Shown here one piece after another: positions 25,718 through 35,880 of a stretch of 59,234 nucleotides of DNA. Each line of letters starts with the position of its first letter. The first letter of the stretch is position 1. The position numbers were made by a program, and so were the translations under genes. The stretch comes from Acidobacteriota bacterium (lineage in GTDB: Bacteria > Acidobacteriota > Blastocatellia > RBC074), in NCBI GenBank assembly GCA_016196035.1, contig JACPYM010000076.1, forward strand, positions 1-59,234, written 5' to 3'. The notes under the pieces were generated by a model. The model searched no databases. It had not been told where the DNA came from and saw only the letters and a list, made by a program, of their open reading frames with translations.

Positions 25718-28357
25718 CTACCATCCCAACTGCAAGCCAAAGCGAAACGTGCGCCCCTCATTCAACGTGTTCGTGATCGCGCCGAAATTGGCATTCGCCA
25801 GTTCAAAACCCGGCTCGGCGAATTGCGGCGTGTTGAACAGATTGATGGATTCGGCGCGCAGCGTCAGCCGCAAATCGTGTTTGAAACCCCAGGCTCGCGT
25901 CAGCGCGGCGTTGACATTGTGAATCGGCCCTTTGCGAAAGACGTTGCGCCCCAGATTGCCGCGCGCATCGGTCGGTTTGATGTAAGCGAACGCGGCGCGC
26001 GGCAGCAATTGCTTCGACGTATCGGGGTTTGAAATCGTCCGCCCCAGGATCGAAGTATCCAGCAGGTTCGGACGATCCGCGCCGTTGCCGTCTACGTTGC
26101 CGAAACCCGGCCCGTCGGAACCGCTGACCACGTTGAAGGGCAAGCCCGTCTTGACCAAGACCACGCTCGACAGATTCCAGCCGCCCGCCACCGCCGCCAG
26201 CGCCGCGCTAAATGGTTGCGCGGCTTTGAGCTTGGGCAGCGCGTAACTCACGCGCCACAGAAAGGAATGCGTTTGGTCAAAGACGCTCAACGCCTTCATA
26301 TCGCGGTGCACATCGGTGTCGCTCTGGCTGCGCCCCAAGCGCGAATCGTTTTCGTTAGCGGTGTTGGTGTAAGTGCTGCCCAAATCCAGCGCCTTACTGA
26401 ACCAGTACGACACATCCACCATCAGGCCGCGCCAATTCGGCAACACCAGCGAAACGCGCGCCGCATCGAAATACCCACGTGAGCCATTGATGACCAAGCG
26501 GTAATCGGTGATGGTTTGATCGGCCCGGCGCTGGTTGATGGTGGCCGTGATCTGTTCAACGCCCGGCACAGGTTTGGCGCGGTTGAGATACCACATGGAA
26601 AGCAGTTTGTGTGACCGGCTGCCGACGTAACCCAATTGCAAACGCCAGGTTTTGTTCCATTCAGGCTCCCAACTCAAGTTGTATTGATGTGAATAGGGCG
26701 TGGCCAGCGCGGGATCAAGCGTATAAATCACTGGTCGCACAGGCCCGCCTTGCCCCGCCGTACTTAGCGGATTGACCAGCGATGGTGCGACGATCACGAT
26801 TTTGTTATTGCCCGGCGGACTGAAGCGCAACTGCTGATAGGTCACAAAAAAGACTTCGCCGAAATGCGTGCCATAGGCGCCTCGCAATACGCCGTGCCGT
26901 TGTGGCAATCGGTAGGCAAAGCCCAGCGACGGCGCCAGATTGTTCCAATCGCTGTCATATGGAACCTGCGTGAGTTGGTGCACCTCGACGGGTTTGGTGA
27001 CGGGTTGCCAACGCAGCCCGGCTTGCAACGTCAGGCGCGCATTGAATTGCCATTTGTCGCCGCCATATAGCTGCGCTTCCCAATTGCGAAAGGCGCGATA
27101 GCTGTTGCCAATCGAAACGATGTGTTGGGAAGGCCGCCCCAAACGTAGATTGGTGATCGCGTCGTTGCCGAAATCATTGCTGAACGAAAAGTAGCCGCGA
27201 TGCACGTCCGTCTCGGTGCCGTTGACCTGCCGCCGCAACAACGTCGCGCCCAACAACCATTCGTGATGTCCAACGCTGTGGCGCAATTGCCCGGCGGCGC
27301 GCATTTGATTTTGTGCGCGATTCAGCGGGATCGTGCCGTCCGGCCCCAAACTGGTCAGCCCGGCGGGCGAAACGAAATTGCCCACCGCATTCGGCTCCGG
27401 CAACAACAACGAAGTCAATCGGTCATACGTGAACACCAGACTGCTGACCGTCCGCGCATTCCAACTGCGCGTCCAGGCCAGACGCGCCAGATGCGATTTG
27501 GTGGTGGTGTCGGGATTCTGCCCCGCGACCAATTGAAAAGCGTCTACGGTTTGCGCGGTGAACTGATATTGCAACGCCAGTTGATCCTGTTTGGTCAATT
27601 GCTGATCCAGCCGCAAATTCGCCTGATTGTTCTCAATCGCCTGTGGCGCATTTGTGTTCAGCGCCCGCGCATTGATGTCGGTGCGGTTCGGCAATTCCTT
27701 CGGGTAAGCAGCGAGAAACTTCGCGACAATAGCGCGCGTGGCTGCGTCGGTTGCCAGCGGCGTGCGTTCATCCGGTCGCGGCACCAGCACGTTGCCGTTG
27801 ACGACGCCGCGAATCTTTTGCTGGCTGGCATCAACAAACAACTTGGCGTTGCGCCAGGCATTCACGCCGAAGTTGAAACCGTACTCGTTCTCGCGCGCCG
27901 GTTTGACCGCGCCGACCTGAAAGAATGAACGCGCGCTGAACAAGCTGTTCAAATGATTCTCGAACAACCGCCCGTGAAAACCCGCTTTCAACGCGGCGGG
28001 CACCGTGAGCGCGGCACGCGGCGCATTGCCGAACTCCGCGCCAAAGTAGCCGCTGACGGGCGAAAACTCGCGCACGATGGTCGCGGTCGTACCCAGGCGG
28101 ATGTTCAGTTCTTTGAGGGCATTGTTGTCTACGAGATTGAACTGGATGTTTTCGTTGCGGCGGCTTTCGCCCGAACTCGCATCGGTCTTGCCGAGCATGT
28201 TCAGTTCGACGCGCTTGTTCGCGTCGGCAGGTTTGGCGTCAGCTTCTTCTTCTTTTTTCTGCGCGTTGCCAGTGGTCGGCGGCGGCGCTTGTGCCTGCGC
28301 TTGGTTGACCAAGGCAAGCAATACGGCGAGCAAACTGGCAGCAATATGTTGTTTCAT
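25718..28357 (-). CDS. TonB-dependent-receptor-like outer membrane protein (Oar-like)
   Basis: An 879-residue outer-membrane beta-barrel protein with a signal peptide ([20 protein letters not shown]). The N-terminus lacks the carboxypeptidase-regulatory-like domain usual in Oar-type acidobacterial receptors. It passes through a charged linker ([18 protein letters not shown]) into a shortened plug-like region ([20 protein letters not shown] typed). Many barrel strands follow and the protein ends with an aromatic residue (LQLGW), as needed for outer-membrane assembly. It likely imports or senses an unknown ligand. It is divergent from the carboxylase gene across the family B palindrome. Confidence 0.85.
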   Translation of the reverse strand: MKQHIAASLLAVLLALVNQAQAQAPPPTTGNAQKKEEEADAKPADANKRVELNMLGKTDASSGESRRNENIQFNLVDNNALKELNIRLGTTATIVREFSPVSGYFGAEFGNAPRAALTVPAALKAGFHGRLFENHLNSLFSARSFFQVGAVKPARENEYGFNFGVNAWRNAKLFVDASQQKIRGVVNGNVLVPRPDERTPLATDAATRAIVAKFLAAYPKELPNRTDINARALNTNAPQAIENNQANLRLDQQLTKQDQLALQYQFTAQTVDAFQLVAGQNPDTTTKSHLARLAWTRSWNARTVSSLVFTYDRLTSLLLPEPNAVGNFVSPAGLTSLGPDGTIPLNRAQNQMRAAGQLRHSVGHHEWLLGATLLRRQVNGTETDVHRGYFSFSNDFGNDAITNLRLGRPSQHIVSIGNSYRAFRNWEAQLYGGDKWQFNARLTLQAGLRWQPVTKPVEVHQLTQVPYDSDWNNLAPSLGFAYRLPQRHGVLRGAYGTHFGEVFFVTYQQLRFSPPGNNKIVIVAPSLVNPLSTAGQGGPVRPVIYTLDPALATPYSHQYNLSWEPEWNKTWRLQLGYVGSRSHKLLSMWYLNRAKPVPGVEQITATINQRRADQTITDYRLVINGSRGYFDAARVSLVLPNWRGLMVDVSYWFSKALDLGSTYTNTANENDSRLGRSQSDTDVHRDMKALSVFDQTHSFLWRVSYALPKLKAAQPFSAALAAVAGGWNLSSVVLVKTGLPFNVVSGSDGPGFGNVDGNGADRPNLLDTSILGRTISNPDTSKQLLPRAAFAYIKPTDARGNLGRNVFRKGPIHNVNAALTRAWGFKHDLRLTLRAESINLFNTPQFAEPGFELANANFGAITNTLNEGRTFRFGLQLGW

Positions 28358-28491
28358 TTTTGCGGTGACGTTGTGCGTGAATGATTCGAGCGGAATGTTG
28401 GGCGGTGCGATCTTGCCTGCTCACCGACCCGCGTCCATACTGTCACCGAAAACCTAAAAAGCTGTCAACCAACGATGCGGCGCCAGCGGGA

Positions 28492-28583
28492 TTGTTCGAC
28501 AAGCTGCCAGCTTGTCGTGGCGTGGCCGTTAGCCCAATGGATAAGCCGCCGAGACTTCGACAAGCTGGCAGCTTGTCGAACAA
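28492..28583. repeat. Palindromic element, family B copy 1
   Basis: Perfect 26-bp inverted arms (28492-28517, 28558-28583) surround a 40-nt spacer. Each arm is itself a palindrome: CGACAAGCTG, one C, then its complement CAGCTTGTCG. The element can therefore fold either as one long hairpin or as two small ones. A second copy of exactly the same 92-bp length is at 50234-50325. It lies in the divergent promoter region of the receptor and carboxylase genes. Confidence 0.9.
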
Positions 28584-28611
28584 CCCGCGTGATCCTTTCA
28601 CTCGACAAACA

Positions 28612-30204
28612 ATGCGCCCAATCAAATCCCTCATTGACACCAACGACGAAAGCTACCGCGCCAATTACGCCGCCAACGCTGCCAGCGTCGAACGGCTCAA
28701 GCAGGAACTCGCCAAATCCACACGCGGCGGCGGCGACCAGTACAACCAGCGCCATCTCAAACGCGGCAAGTTGCTGCCCCGCGAACGCATCGAGATGCTG
28801 TTGGATGAAGGCTCTTACTTTCTCGAAATCGCGCCGCTGGCCGGGCACGGGATGGAAAACGAATTCGTTGGCGCGGGCGTCGTCGGCGGCGTGGGCCTCG
28901 TCGAAGGCCGCCAATGTTTCATCATCGCCAACGAAGCCACGGTCAAGGGCGGCGCGGTTAGCGAAATCGGCCAACGCAAAAACGCGCGGCTGGCCGAGAT
29001 CGTGGCGACCAATCATTTGCCTTCGATCACGCTGGTAGAATCGGCGGGCGCGGACTTGCCCGTGCAGCACAAAATCTTTGTGCCAGGCGGCGCGGGCTTC
29101 AAAGAAATCACGCGGCGCTCAAAGGCGCGCATCCCATCCATCTCAGTTGTCCTCGGCAATTCGACAGCGGGCGGCGCGTATCTGCCCGGCATGTCCGATT
29201 ACGTCGTGATGATCAAACACCAGGCCAAGGTCTTCTTGGGCGGCCCGCCGCTGGTCAAGATGGCGACCGGCGAGATTGTGGACGAAGAGACGCTGGGCGG
29301 GGCCGAGATGCACAGCAAGCTTTCCGGCCTCTCGGATTACCTCGCCGAAGACGAACTCGATGGGTTGCGCATTGCCCGCGAAATCGTCAGCCATTTGCAA
29401 CCGCGCCCGTTGCCGCAACGCCGCCCGGTCGAAGCCCCGCTGTATCCCGCCGATGAATTGCTCGGCATCGCTTCGGCGGACGTGCGCGTGCCCTTCGACG
29501 TGCGCGAAGTCATCGCGCGGCTGGTGGACGGTTCGCGCTTTGAGGAATTCAAAGCCAATTACGGTACGACGCTGGTGACTGGCTTTGCCTACCTGCACGG
29601 CTTCCCTATTGGCATCTTGGGTAATAACGGCGTACTGCTTTCCGAATCGGCCAACAAGGGCGCGCAGTTCATCCAACTCTGCAATCAACAAAACATCCCG
29701 CTGCTCTTCCTGCAAAACATCACCGGCTTTATGGTCGGGCGCAGCTACGAGGAACAAGGCATCATTCGCAACGGCGCGAAATTGATCAATGCGGTTTCCA
29801 ATTCGACCGTGCCTGCGTTGACGGTGATGATCGGCAGTTCGTATGGCGCTGGCAATTATGCGATGTGCGGGCGGGCCTATGATCCACGCTTTGTCTTTAC
29901 CTGGCCCAACCACCGCATCGCCGTGATGGGCGGCCAACAACTCGCGGGCGTGATGGACATCATCAAACGCGACGCGGCGGTACGTGCGGGACAAGCGATT
30001 GACGAAACCAAACAGGCCGTGATGAAAAAGCTGTTGGAAGAGCAGATTGAGAAAGAATCTGACCCGTATTTCGCCACGGCGCGGTTGTGGGATGACGGCA
30101 TCATTGATCCGCGCGAGACGCGCACAGTGTTGGCGATTGCGTTGTGGGCGGCGCATCAGAAGCCGTTTGAAGGGACGATGGAGTGGGGGGTGTTCCGGCA
30201 TTAA
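28612..30204 (+). CDS. Acyl-CoA carboxylase beta subunit (MccB/PccB-like carboxyltransferase)
   Basis: The carboxyltransferase subunit of a biotin-dependent acyl-CoA carboxylase, 530 residues. Both crotonase-like halves are visible: [18 protein letters not shown] and [20 protein letters not shown] in the N-half. In the C-half are [17 protein letters not shown] and [20 protein letters not shown]. The end ([10 protein letters not shown]) resembles methylcrotonyl-/geranyl-CoA carboxylase beta subunits. No biotin-carboxylase alpha subunit is adjacent. The ATG at 28612 was chosen; the longer frame reads through the family B repeat. Substrate acyl group is not certain. Confidence 0.9.
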   Translation: MRPIKSLIDTNDESYRANYAANAASVERLKQELAKSTRGGGDQYNQRHLKRGKLLPRERIEMLLDEGSYFLEIAPLAGHGMENEFVGAGVVGGVGLVEGRQCFIIANEATVKGGAVSEIGQRKNARLAEIVATNHLPSITLVESAGADLPVQHKIFVPGGAGFKEITRRSKARIPSISVVLGNSTAGGAYLPGMSDYVVMIKHQAKVFLGGPPLVKMATGEIVDEETLGGAEMHSKLSGLSDYLAEDELDGLRIAREIVSHLQPRPLPQRRPVEAPLYPADELLGIASADVRVPFDVREVIARLVDGSRFEEFKANYGTTLVTGFAYLHGFPIGILGNNGVLLSESANKGAQFIQLCNQQNIPLLFLQNITGFMVGRSYEEQGIIRNGAKLINAVSNSTVPALTVMIGSSYGAGNYAMCGRAYDPRFVFTWPNHRIAVMGGQQLAGVMDIIKRDAAVRAGQAIDETKQAVMKKLLEEQIEKESDPYFATARLWDDGIIDPRETRTVLAIALWAAHQKPFEGTMEWGVFRH

Positions 30205-30222
30205 GCGGAAGAGGGTTTGTTT

Positions 30223-30255
30223 GTCAGGAGTCAGGAATCGGGAATCAGGAGTCAG
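30223..30255. repeat. Left inverted repeat flanking the S23 gene
   Basis: A TCAGGAGTCAGG-rich 33-nt segment that is the inverted counterpart of 30638-30671, with only a few mismatches. Together they bracket the four-helix-bundle gene. It begins 19 bp after the carboxylase stop. Confidence 0.75.
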
Positions 30256-30273
30256 TTGAGGAAAGGAGTGCTG

Positions 30274-30648
30274 ATGGCAATTCAATCTTATCGGGATTTG
30301 AAAGTCTGGCAGAAGGGGATGGAATTGGTCGCCGCTTGTTATGCCTTTACGCAGCGTTTGCCAGAATCGGAAGCATTTGGGTTGACAGCGGATATTCGCC
30401 GCCGCGTGCGGCAGGTTCCCGCTTCGATTGCGGATGGGCACGGGCGCGGCAACTCAGGCGAGTATTTGTCCCGCTTGTCGTTTGCGCACGGCACACTGAT
30501 GGCGCTGGAAACCGATTTGCACACAGTCAATCAGCTTGGGCTGCTGCCACTGTCAGAAATCCAGCCGTTGCTGCAACAAAGCGCCGAACTCGGCAAGATG
30601 CTAAACGGCCTAATGAGAAGCCTGCGCGGCGGCAGACCTGATTCCTGA
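30274..30648 (+). CDS. Four-helix-bundle (S23/IVP) protein
   Basis: A 124-residue protein of the four-helix-bundle S23 family, first described from intervening sequences of bacterial 23S rRNA genes. It opens SYRDLKVWQKGMELVAACYA and has VRQVPASIADGHGRGNSGEY and LSFAHGTLMALETDLHTVNQ, all hallmarks. No rRNA gene is present here. AGGAG precedes the ATG at 30274. The gene is tightly bracketed by inverted repeats at 30223-30255 and 30638-30671, and the right repeat contains its stop codon. This suggests a small mobile cassette. Molecular role unknown. Confidence 0.88.
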   Translation: MAIQSYRDLKVWQKGMELVAACYAFTQRLPESEAFGLTADIRRRVRQVPASIADGHGRGNSGEYLSRLSFAHGTLMALETDLHTVNQLGLLPLSEIQPLLQQSAELGKMLNGLMRSLRGGRPDS

Positions 30649-30671
30649 TTCCCGGCTCCTGACTCCTGAAC
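30638..30671. repeat. Right inverted repeat flanking the S23 gene
   Basis: Reverse-complement partner of 30223-30255, overlapping the last codons and stop (30646-30648) of the four-helix-bundle gene. Confidence 0.75.
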
Positions 30672-30729
30672 AATGAAACTCGCGGATCAAAGAACCATGG
30701 AACCACCAAGATGATTGGGGAATCAACTT

Positions 30730-31794
30730 ATGAAACGACTGACGAATCTGCTGCTTTTTGCTGTCCTCACGCTCGGGTTCTATCTGCTGCTCTGGCCCGT
30801 GGCGATTGATCCCGTCGTCTGGACGCCCGCGCCCAATCCCGGCCTGACCGGGCCGTATGCGCAAAGCAGTGCGCTGCTTGGATTGACAACGTTGCTCACC
30901 AATGCCGGGCTGGGGCCAGAAGATGTCACGCGCGGGCCGGACGGGCGCTTTTACACTGGCTTGCAAGATGGTCGTATCTTACGTTTTCCCGTCGAAGGCA
31001 ACACGAGCGAAGAATTCGTCAATACGGGAGGGCGTCCGCTGGGCATACAATTCGACGCGCAAGGCAATTTGATCGTCGCCGATGCCTTCAAGGGACTGCT
31101 CGCCATCGCGCCGAATGCCAACATCACGGTATTGGCCGACAGCATCAATGGCCAGCGCATGGTCTTCCCCGATGATCTGGACATCGCGGCGGACGGGACA
31201 ATCTGGTTTACCGACGCCTCGCAACGCTTCGATCAGCATCACTGGATCAACGATTTCTGGGAAGCCCGACCTACGGGTCGCTTGCTGAGTTACGATCCGC
31301 AGACCAAACAAACGACCGTGCGGATGAGCGACCTGCGTTTTGCCAATGGCGTCGCCCTTGGTCCCGATGACGCCTTCGTGCTGGTCAATGAAACTATCGC
31401 CGCGCGCATCTGGCGGCTCTGGCTGAAAGGGCCTAAGGCCGGACAACGCGAAATCTTTTGCGACGGGCTGCCCGGATATCCTGACAATCTTTCCTTCAAC
31501 AAAAGCGGCACCTTTTGGGTCGCGCTGCCTGCGCCACGCAGCGCCCCGCTCGAAGCAATGGCGGGCCACCCCTTCCTGCGCAAGTTGCTGTTCCGGCTGC
31601 CCGAACGCTGGGTGCAAATTCAACCGCCGCCCGTTGCCTGGGTACTGGGCTTGGATGAACAAGGACAAGTGCGCCACAGTTTGCGTGACACCTCCGGCGC
31701 GTATGCCAGCGTGACCAGCGCCAACGAATTCGGTGGTCATTTGTACCTGGGCAGCATTTTGATGAAAGCGGTCGCGCGCGTGCCGACACCTTGA
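30730..31794 (+). CDS. SMP-30/strictosidine-synthase-like beta-propeller protein
   Basis: A 354-residue membrane-anchored or exported protein with an N-terminal hydrophobic segment ([20 protein letters not shown]). A six-bladed propeller of the SMP-30/gluconolactonase/strictosidine synthase superfamily follows. Characteristic strands include [40 protein letters not shown] and [20 protein letters not shown], as in APMAP-like proteins. The reaction may be a lactone/ester hydrolysis, but is unknown. Start ATG 30730. It follows the S23 cassette; a palindrome (31803-31869) forms its 3' boundary. Confidence 0.85.
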   Translation: MKRLTNLLLFAVLTLGFYLLLWPVAIDPVVWTPAPNPGLTGPYAQSSALLGLTTLLTNAGLGPEDVTRGPDGRFYTGLQDGRILRFPVEGNTSEEFVNTGGRPLGIQFDAQGNLIVADAFKGLLAIAPNANITVLADSINGQRMVFPDDLDIAADGTIWFTDASQRFDQHHWINDFWEARPTGRLLSYDPQTKQTTVRMSDLRFANGVALGPDDAFVLVNETIAARIWRLWLKGPKAGQREIFCDGLPGYPDNLSFNKSGTFWVALPAPRSAPLEAMAGHPFLRKLLFRLPERWVQIQPPPVAWVLGLDEQGQVRHSLRDTSGAYASVTSANEFGGHLYLGSILMKAVARVPTP

Positions 31795-31802
31795 GCTGAA
31801 AT

Positions 31803-31869
31803 CACGAAGCAACGAAGAGTACGAAGAGGGCTTAGCCAAACTCCTCTTCGTGCGCTTCGTTGCTTCGTG
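31803..31869. repeat. Palindromic element, family C copy 2
   Basis: CACGAAGCAACGAAGAG (31803-31819) and the following bases pair with the arm at 31844-31869. The match covers 26 positions with about three mismatches. It lies between two convergent genes (stops at 31794 and 31892) and could serve as a bidirectional terminator. Confidence 0.8.
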
Positions 31870-31891
31870 GTGAACATTCATTGCTTGGCTA

Positions 31892-33088
31892 CTACAGCGG
31901 ACGGCCCAAGTCCGCTTGAATTTCCAGCGCGGGTGGATCAAGCGACAGGCTCAAGGCCATCACCGCCCAACTGGTAGCGGCAGCCGAAATCCACTGATCG
32001 CGTTCATACGGAAACCCACTGGCGAACTGTTTCTGAAACGGGAAAGAACGTGATCGCACCTGCCACGAACCATCTGGCCGCCAAGTCTTGCGCAGATATT
32101 CCACGCCGCGCTGATAAACCGGATCATTGACCGGCATCCCGCCCGCCCGCTGCAACGCTACCAACGCCTGCCCGGTTGCATAGGCATCGCTTTCCATCGT
32201 CGGCAACTGTGACCAACCGCCATCCGCGTGCTGTTCAGCGCGCAACTGCGCGGCGAATTTCTGTAACGCCGCAGGCTGCTCGCCGCTCCAATGCAAGCCT
32301 AGTAATTGGAAGACGCGATCCTCATTCGTGCGCGCTTCCTTTTTGAGCAACCACTTGCGGGCTTCGGCGACACGCTGTTTGACCTCGGCCTGACGGCCCT
32401 TGGGCGCGTAAAGCTGAATCGCCCGCAAGGCTTTGCACAAAAACCTCTAAAAATGACGGACTTTTTGTGCAGGTTGAAAAAAAGCGGCGATAAGTCATTT
32501 GGATTTGCGCGCGCTTCTACGCAATCACTCAACTTTTTGTGCAAACGGGACTTTTTGTGCAAAGCCCGCCCGCAAGCTGAATGCGGTCGCATTGAAATCG
32601 CTTGATTCAATGGGTGGGCGGCTCTTGATAAAAATGTTCCATTTGCCAGAGCGTTCTTGTTGGCTCAGCAAATAGTTGACCAACGCATCTGTCGTCGCAT
32701 TCGACGGCTGCCGCCCTGCCGCTAAACCGACCAAAATATAGCTGGCCGTATCAGTGGCCCCGGGGAACGAATCGCCCTGCAACACGCGGTCACGCCGCCC
32801 CTCCCACATTGCCAGCGCCTGGCGATTCTCTTCAGCAACGGCTTGTTGGTTGATTTTGATGCCTTTCGCCCGTGCAACCGCCGTAGCCATCGCGGGCAAG
32901 GAATTGTTGTGGCACGAGACACAGCCGGTTTGTTCGATGAAGGGGGTGCCCAACGTCTGTAACAACCCGACACTTTTCTCAACGACTTCTTTTGTAGAAG
33001 GCGGTTGCTGGGCGTGACTTGCCTGGTGATCCATCGTGTAAAGCGCCGCCGGGGCGCAGAGTGCGATCACAAAAACCATGCGTTTCAT
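31892..33088 (-). pseudogene. CxxCH/squalene-cyclase-like protein, interrupted by a MITE
   Basis: The secreted product once had a signal peptide (MKRMVFVIALCAPAALYTMD). Next comes a C-x-x-C-H motif (GCVSCHNNSLPAM) and alpha-alpha repeats of the prenyltransferase/squalene-cyclase type (DTASYILVGLAAGRQ; DGGWSQLPTMESDAYATGQA). The frame runs normally to FNATAFSLRA, hits stops inside a 138-bp insertion (32429-32566), and resumes with LRAIQLYAPKGR. Deleting the insertion and one 9-bp duplication restores AFSLRAIQLYAPKG. So the protein is broken at about its middle. It is downstream of the ankyrin gene (40-bp gap) in what was a two-gene operon. Confidence 0.85.
32420..32575. mobile_element. MITE-like insertion with 9-bp target duplication
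   Basis: The element proper is 32429-32566 (138 bp). Its ends are perfect 15-bp inverted repeats (GGCTTTGCACAAAAA at 32429-32443, complement at 32552-32566). Extra internal copies of the ACTTTTTGTGCA motif lie at ~32460 and ~32532. The 9-bp target duplication is CGCCCGCAA at 32420-32428 and 32567-32575. It has no coding capacity, so it must have been moved by a transposase encoded elsewhere. Element plus one duplication is 147 bp, a multiple of three. The interrupted gene keeps frame but meets three in-frame stops. Confidence 0.9.
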
Positions 33089-33127
33089 TTTCTTTCTCCT
33101 TGCTTGATTCCTGTTTTGCGGCGCTGC

Positions 33128-34096
33128 CTATTCGCTGGCGCCCGCTTGTTGCAACAGCGCAATCGCTTCCGTCCACCCTTTGCGCTTGGCAAAGCTGAGC
33201 GCCGTATTGCCATCCCGCGCTTTCGCCTGTGGATCAGCGCCTTTTGACAACAACAGCTTGAGCAATTCCAGATTGCCGTTTTCCGTCTGCGTCGCGTAAA
33301 TCAGCGGCGTATACACCAACGGGTCAGCCACATTGACCGGCATGCCCGCCGCCAGCAGCAATTGCGCAATGTCCAGCGAGCCATGCATCGTCGCAAAAAT
33401 CAGCGGACGCCCGCGCTTATCCATGTTCACCCCGCGTGCCAGTAACAATTTCACCGCCGCGGCGTTTTGGCTGTAACACGCCAGATCGAGCGCGTTCGTG
33501 CCGTTTTCAGGGGGAACCGAACCTTCTTTCCAGATGGCCTGCGTGTCAGCCCCGCGTTCGAGCAACAACTGCAAGGTTTCGACATCGCCATTGCGCGCAG
33601 CCATCAACAACGCCGTGCCACCACGCTTGTCTTGCTGATTCACCTGCGCGCCCTTGCGCAACAACAGCTTGACCGCCGGCAACGCCCGCTTTTGCGCGGC
33701 GGCCAACAACAACGCCGACTTCCCTTCCGCACTGACGGCGTTAACCTTCGCGCCACTTTCCAGCAACAGCGCCAACTTCTCCGGATCACCCACCGCCAGC
33801 ATCAACGGCGTCAGCCCCGCGCGATTGCTAACATTGGGGTCCGCGCCCTTTTTCAACAGATACCGGACGCTGGCGGCATCACCGTTCAACACAGCTTCGT
33901 GCAACGGGGCCCAGCCGTTTTCGTCTTTGGCGTTCAAGTTTTCGCCCTTGCGGGTCAGACTTTTGCTTTCGGTCAAATTGCCTGCGCGCAACGCCGTAGC
34001 CTCCGCTACGGGTTGGCTGGTTTGGCTCCAGGCCATTCCGCTCAGCCAAACCAGGCACACAGATGCTTTTGCAACACTTAACCAACGTATTTTCAT
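33128..34096 (-). CDS. Secreted ankyrin-repeat protein
   Basis: A 322-residue ankyrin protein with a signal peptide (MKIRWLSVAKASVCLVWLSG cut near AWSQ), hence likely periplasmic. About seven repeats are visible, such as GWAPLHEAVLNGDAASVRYL, GKSALLLAAAQKRALPAVKL, GTALLMAARNGDVETLQLLL and TPLIYATQTENGNLELLKLL. The ATG at 34096 was chosen with GAGG upstream and the signal peptide. It is paired with the broken CxxCH/cyclase-like gene downstream, an association known from other acidobacteria. Partner unknown. Confidence 0.85.
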   Translation of the reverse strand: MKIRWLSVAKASVCLVWLSGMAWSQTSQPVAEATALRAGNLTESKSLTRKGENLNAKDENGWAPLHEAVLNGDAASVRYLLKKGADPNVSNRAGLTPLMLAVGDPEKLALLLESGAKVNAVSAEGKSALLLAAAQKRALPAVKLLLRKGAQVNQQDKRGGTALLMAARNGDVETLQLLLERGADTQAIWKEGSVPPENGTNALDLACYSQNAAAVKLLLARGVNMDKRGRPLIFATMHGSLDIAQLLLAAGMPVNVADPLVYTPLIYATQTENGNLELLKLLLSKGADPQAKARDGNTALSFAKRKGWTEAIALLQQAGASE

Positions 34097-34508
34097 AAGC
34101 AATTCCTCTGAAAGACGTTTCTCACACAGCAATCTCTGCCGACACAGCCGCGCGCCAGGACCATCGCCAAGCGCAGGCGTCATTATTGCTGCCATCTCTT
34201 AACGCGAATTCTGTGGCGCGTTTGAATCAGCTCGCAAAAATAAAGTTCAGCCGTGTGGGTGTGACAAAGCAAAATGAAACAAGAAAGGCGGTAGAGGACG
34301 CTGACTTATAGCGGTTTGCGATGGCGTGCGACCTCAACGCCGGGGCAGACAAGGTGCAACGCATCCAATACGCCCAGGCCAATCTGATAAGCAATGGCAT
34401 ACACGCTCGTCAGCGGTAATGCCGGAGCGGCCCATTGCGTGACGCCGCTGAAAAACTTCTGGTAACTGATGTTACGCAGTAAGAAAGTTCGGCTCGGATT
34501 TGACAATT

Positions 34509-34793
34509 CTTTGCGCCGGAGGCGCGCGGGAGATTCGCCGGTGGTGGACAACCACCGGAACCCGGCACGCCAGCCACGCGCGCCCCGGATGGGGCGCAGG
34601 ACTGAGCTTGCCCGCTACGCTATCGCAACTTCCGCGCGGACACGGGAGCAAGGTTAGACACTGTTGTGTGGCTGTTGATTGGGGAGGCTTGTCCTGCGCC
34701 CCTCCCGGGGCGCGGGGCGTGTGCGCCTGCTTCCGGTGGTTGCGGCGAGGCCTCCACCACCGGCTAAAATCCGCTGTGCCTCCGGCACACAGA
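34509..34793. repeat. Large imperfect palindromic intergenic element
   Basis: In the 833-bp gap between the ankyrin start and the DUF6454 gene lies a ~285-bp nested inverted repeat. GCCGGTGGTGGA at 34537 mirrors TCCACCACCGGC at 34753-34764. CGCGCCCCGG...GGCGCAGGAC (34578-34602) mirrors GTCCTGCGCC...GGGGCGCG (34691-34713). The outer GCCGGAGGC blocks (34515 and ~34783) also correspond. No credible CDS, tRNA or known RNA was seen; a structured non-coding RNA or a degraded MITE pair are options. The rest of the gap (34097-34508) showed nothing recognisable. Confidence 0.65.
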
Positions 34794-34929
34794 GGGTGTC
34801 AACCTTTCTTGCAATTCTTCGCCTGCGTAACACTTGTCAAAAGGCAGCGGGTCTGTTTTGATCGCCGCGGCGCGAGTCAACTGTGCCGAACACTTCTGGT
34901 CTAGCCCCTTTATTTTTGCCGGTGAAATT

Positions 34930-35880
34930 ATGCATCAGATTTCGCCCCGCTGGCTTGGTTGCGTACTGCTGTCATGCTGTTCCCTCACCCTGTTTGCTAT
35001 CGCGCAAACAACTCTGCCGGGACGCTTGGTCAGCACGCATTTCAAGCAGTTGACGCGCGCCTCGCAATGGCAATTGACCGCTTCCCTGCCAATCAATTTC
35101 AACACCCATCACCCGCAAGGGCTGGTCAAAATTGGTGACGTCTTTTATGTCTCATCCGTCGAAGTCACCCAACCGACCAAGCGCTTCGCCCGTCCGCAAA
35201 ATGGCTTTGACCGCGACACGGGCGCAGGCGTCGGGCACCTCTTCAAATTCGACCGGCAAGGCGAGCTGCTCGCCGATCTGACCCTGGGCGAAGGCACGAT
35301 TTATCATCCCGGCGGCATTGATTACGACGGCAAATTCATTTGGGTGCCCGTCGCCGAATACCGGCCTAACAGCCGCGCCATCGTCTACCGCGTTGACCCC
35401 ACGACGCTGAAAGCGACCGAAGACTTGCGCTTCGCCGACCACCTGGGCGGCCTCGTACACAACACCGACACGCACAGCTTACACGCTGTCACTTGGGGTT
35501 CGCGGTTTTTCTATCGCTGGACGCTCGACGCCCAAAGCCGTGTCACCAACTCCGCCGCGCAGCGCCACTTGAATCCGTCGTTTTACATTGATTACCAGGA
35601 TTGCAAATACCTGGGGCGCAGTGAAATGCTGTGCGGCGGGCTGAGCAGTTACCAACGCAGCCCAGACGGCCTACGCTTCAGTCTGGGCGGCTTGGAGTTG
35701 ATTGACCTGACGACCCAGCGCGCCCTCCATCAATTGCCGCTTGAGTTGTGGACGGAAAGCGGTTTGCCGATGACGCAAAATCCATTTTGGCTGGAACCGG
35801 CGGCGCGCGGGCTGCGGGCCTACTTTCTCCCTGAAGATCAAAACTCGACGCTTTATGTTTTTGAGGTGAACGCGCCTTAG
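34930..35880 (+). CDS. DUF6454 family secreted beta-propeller protein
   Basis: A 316-residue exported protein with an N-terminal signal peptide (HQISPRWLGCVLLSCCSLTL cut near AIAQT). The remainder consists of propeller-like strands (GHLFKFDRQGELLADLTLGE; IYHPGGIDYDGKFIWVPVAE; RAIVYRVDPTTLKATEDLRF). These match proteins annotated as DUF6454. No catalytic motif was recognised. The ATG at 34930 was chosen over a longer upstream frame because it gives the signal peptide. Function unknown. Confidence 0.75.
   Translation: MHQISPRWLGCVLLSCCSLTLFAIAQTTLPGRLVSTHFKQLTRASQWQLTASLPINFNTHHPQGLVKIGDVFYVSSVEVTQPTKRFARPQNGFDRDTGAGVGHLFKFDRQGELLADLTLGEGTIYHPGGIDYDGKFIWVPVAEYRPNSRAIVYRVDPTTLKATEDLRFADHLGGLVHNTDTHSLHAVTWGSRFFYRWTLDAQSRVTNSAAQRHLNPSFYIDYQDCKYLGRSEMLCGGLSSYQRSPDGLRFSLGGLELIDLTTQRALHQLPLELWTESGLPMTQNPFWLEPAARGLRAYFLPEDQNSTLYVFEVNAP

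Noticed and set aside
28492-28583. CRISPR-like repeat
   Set aside because: Only two distant copies, palindromic arms, no spacer array and no cas gene.
29143-30441. Minus-strand open frame of 432 codons
   Set aside because: Antisense to the carboxylase and S23 genes; no recognisable domain.
30274-30648. Avd-like accessory protein of a diversity-generating retroelement
   Set aside because: The four-helix-bundle fold fits, but no reverse transcriptase or template/variable repeat pair was seen in the window.
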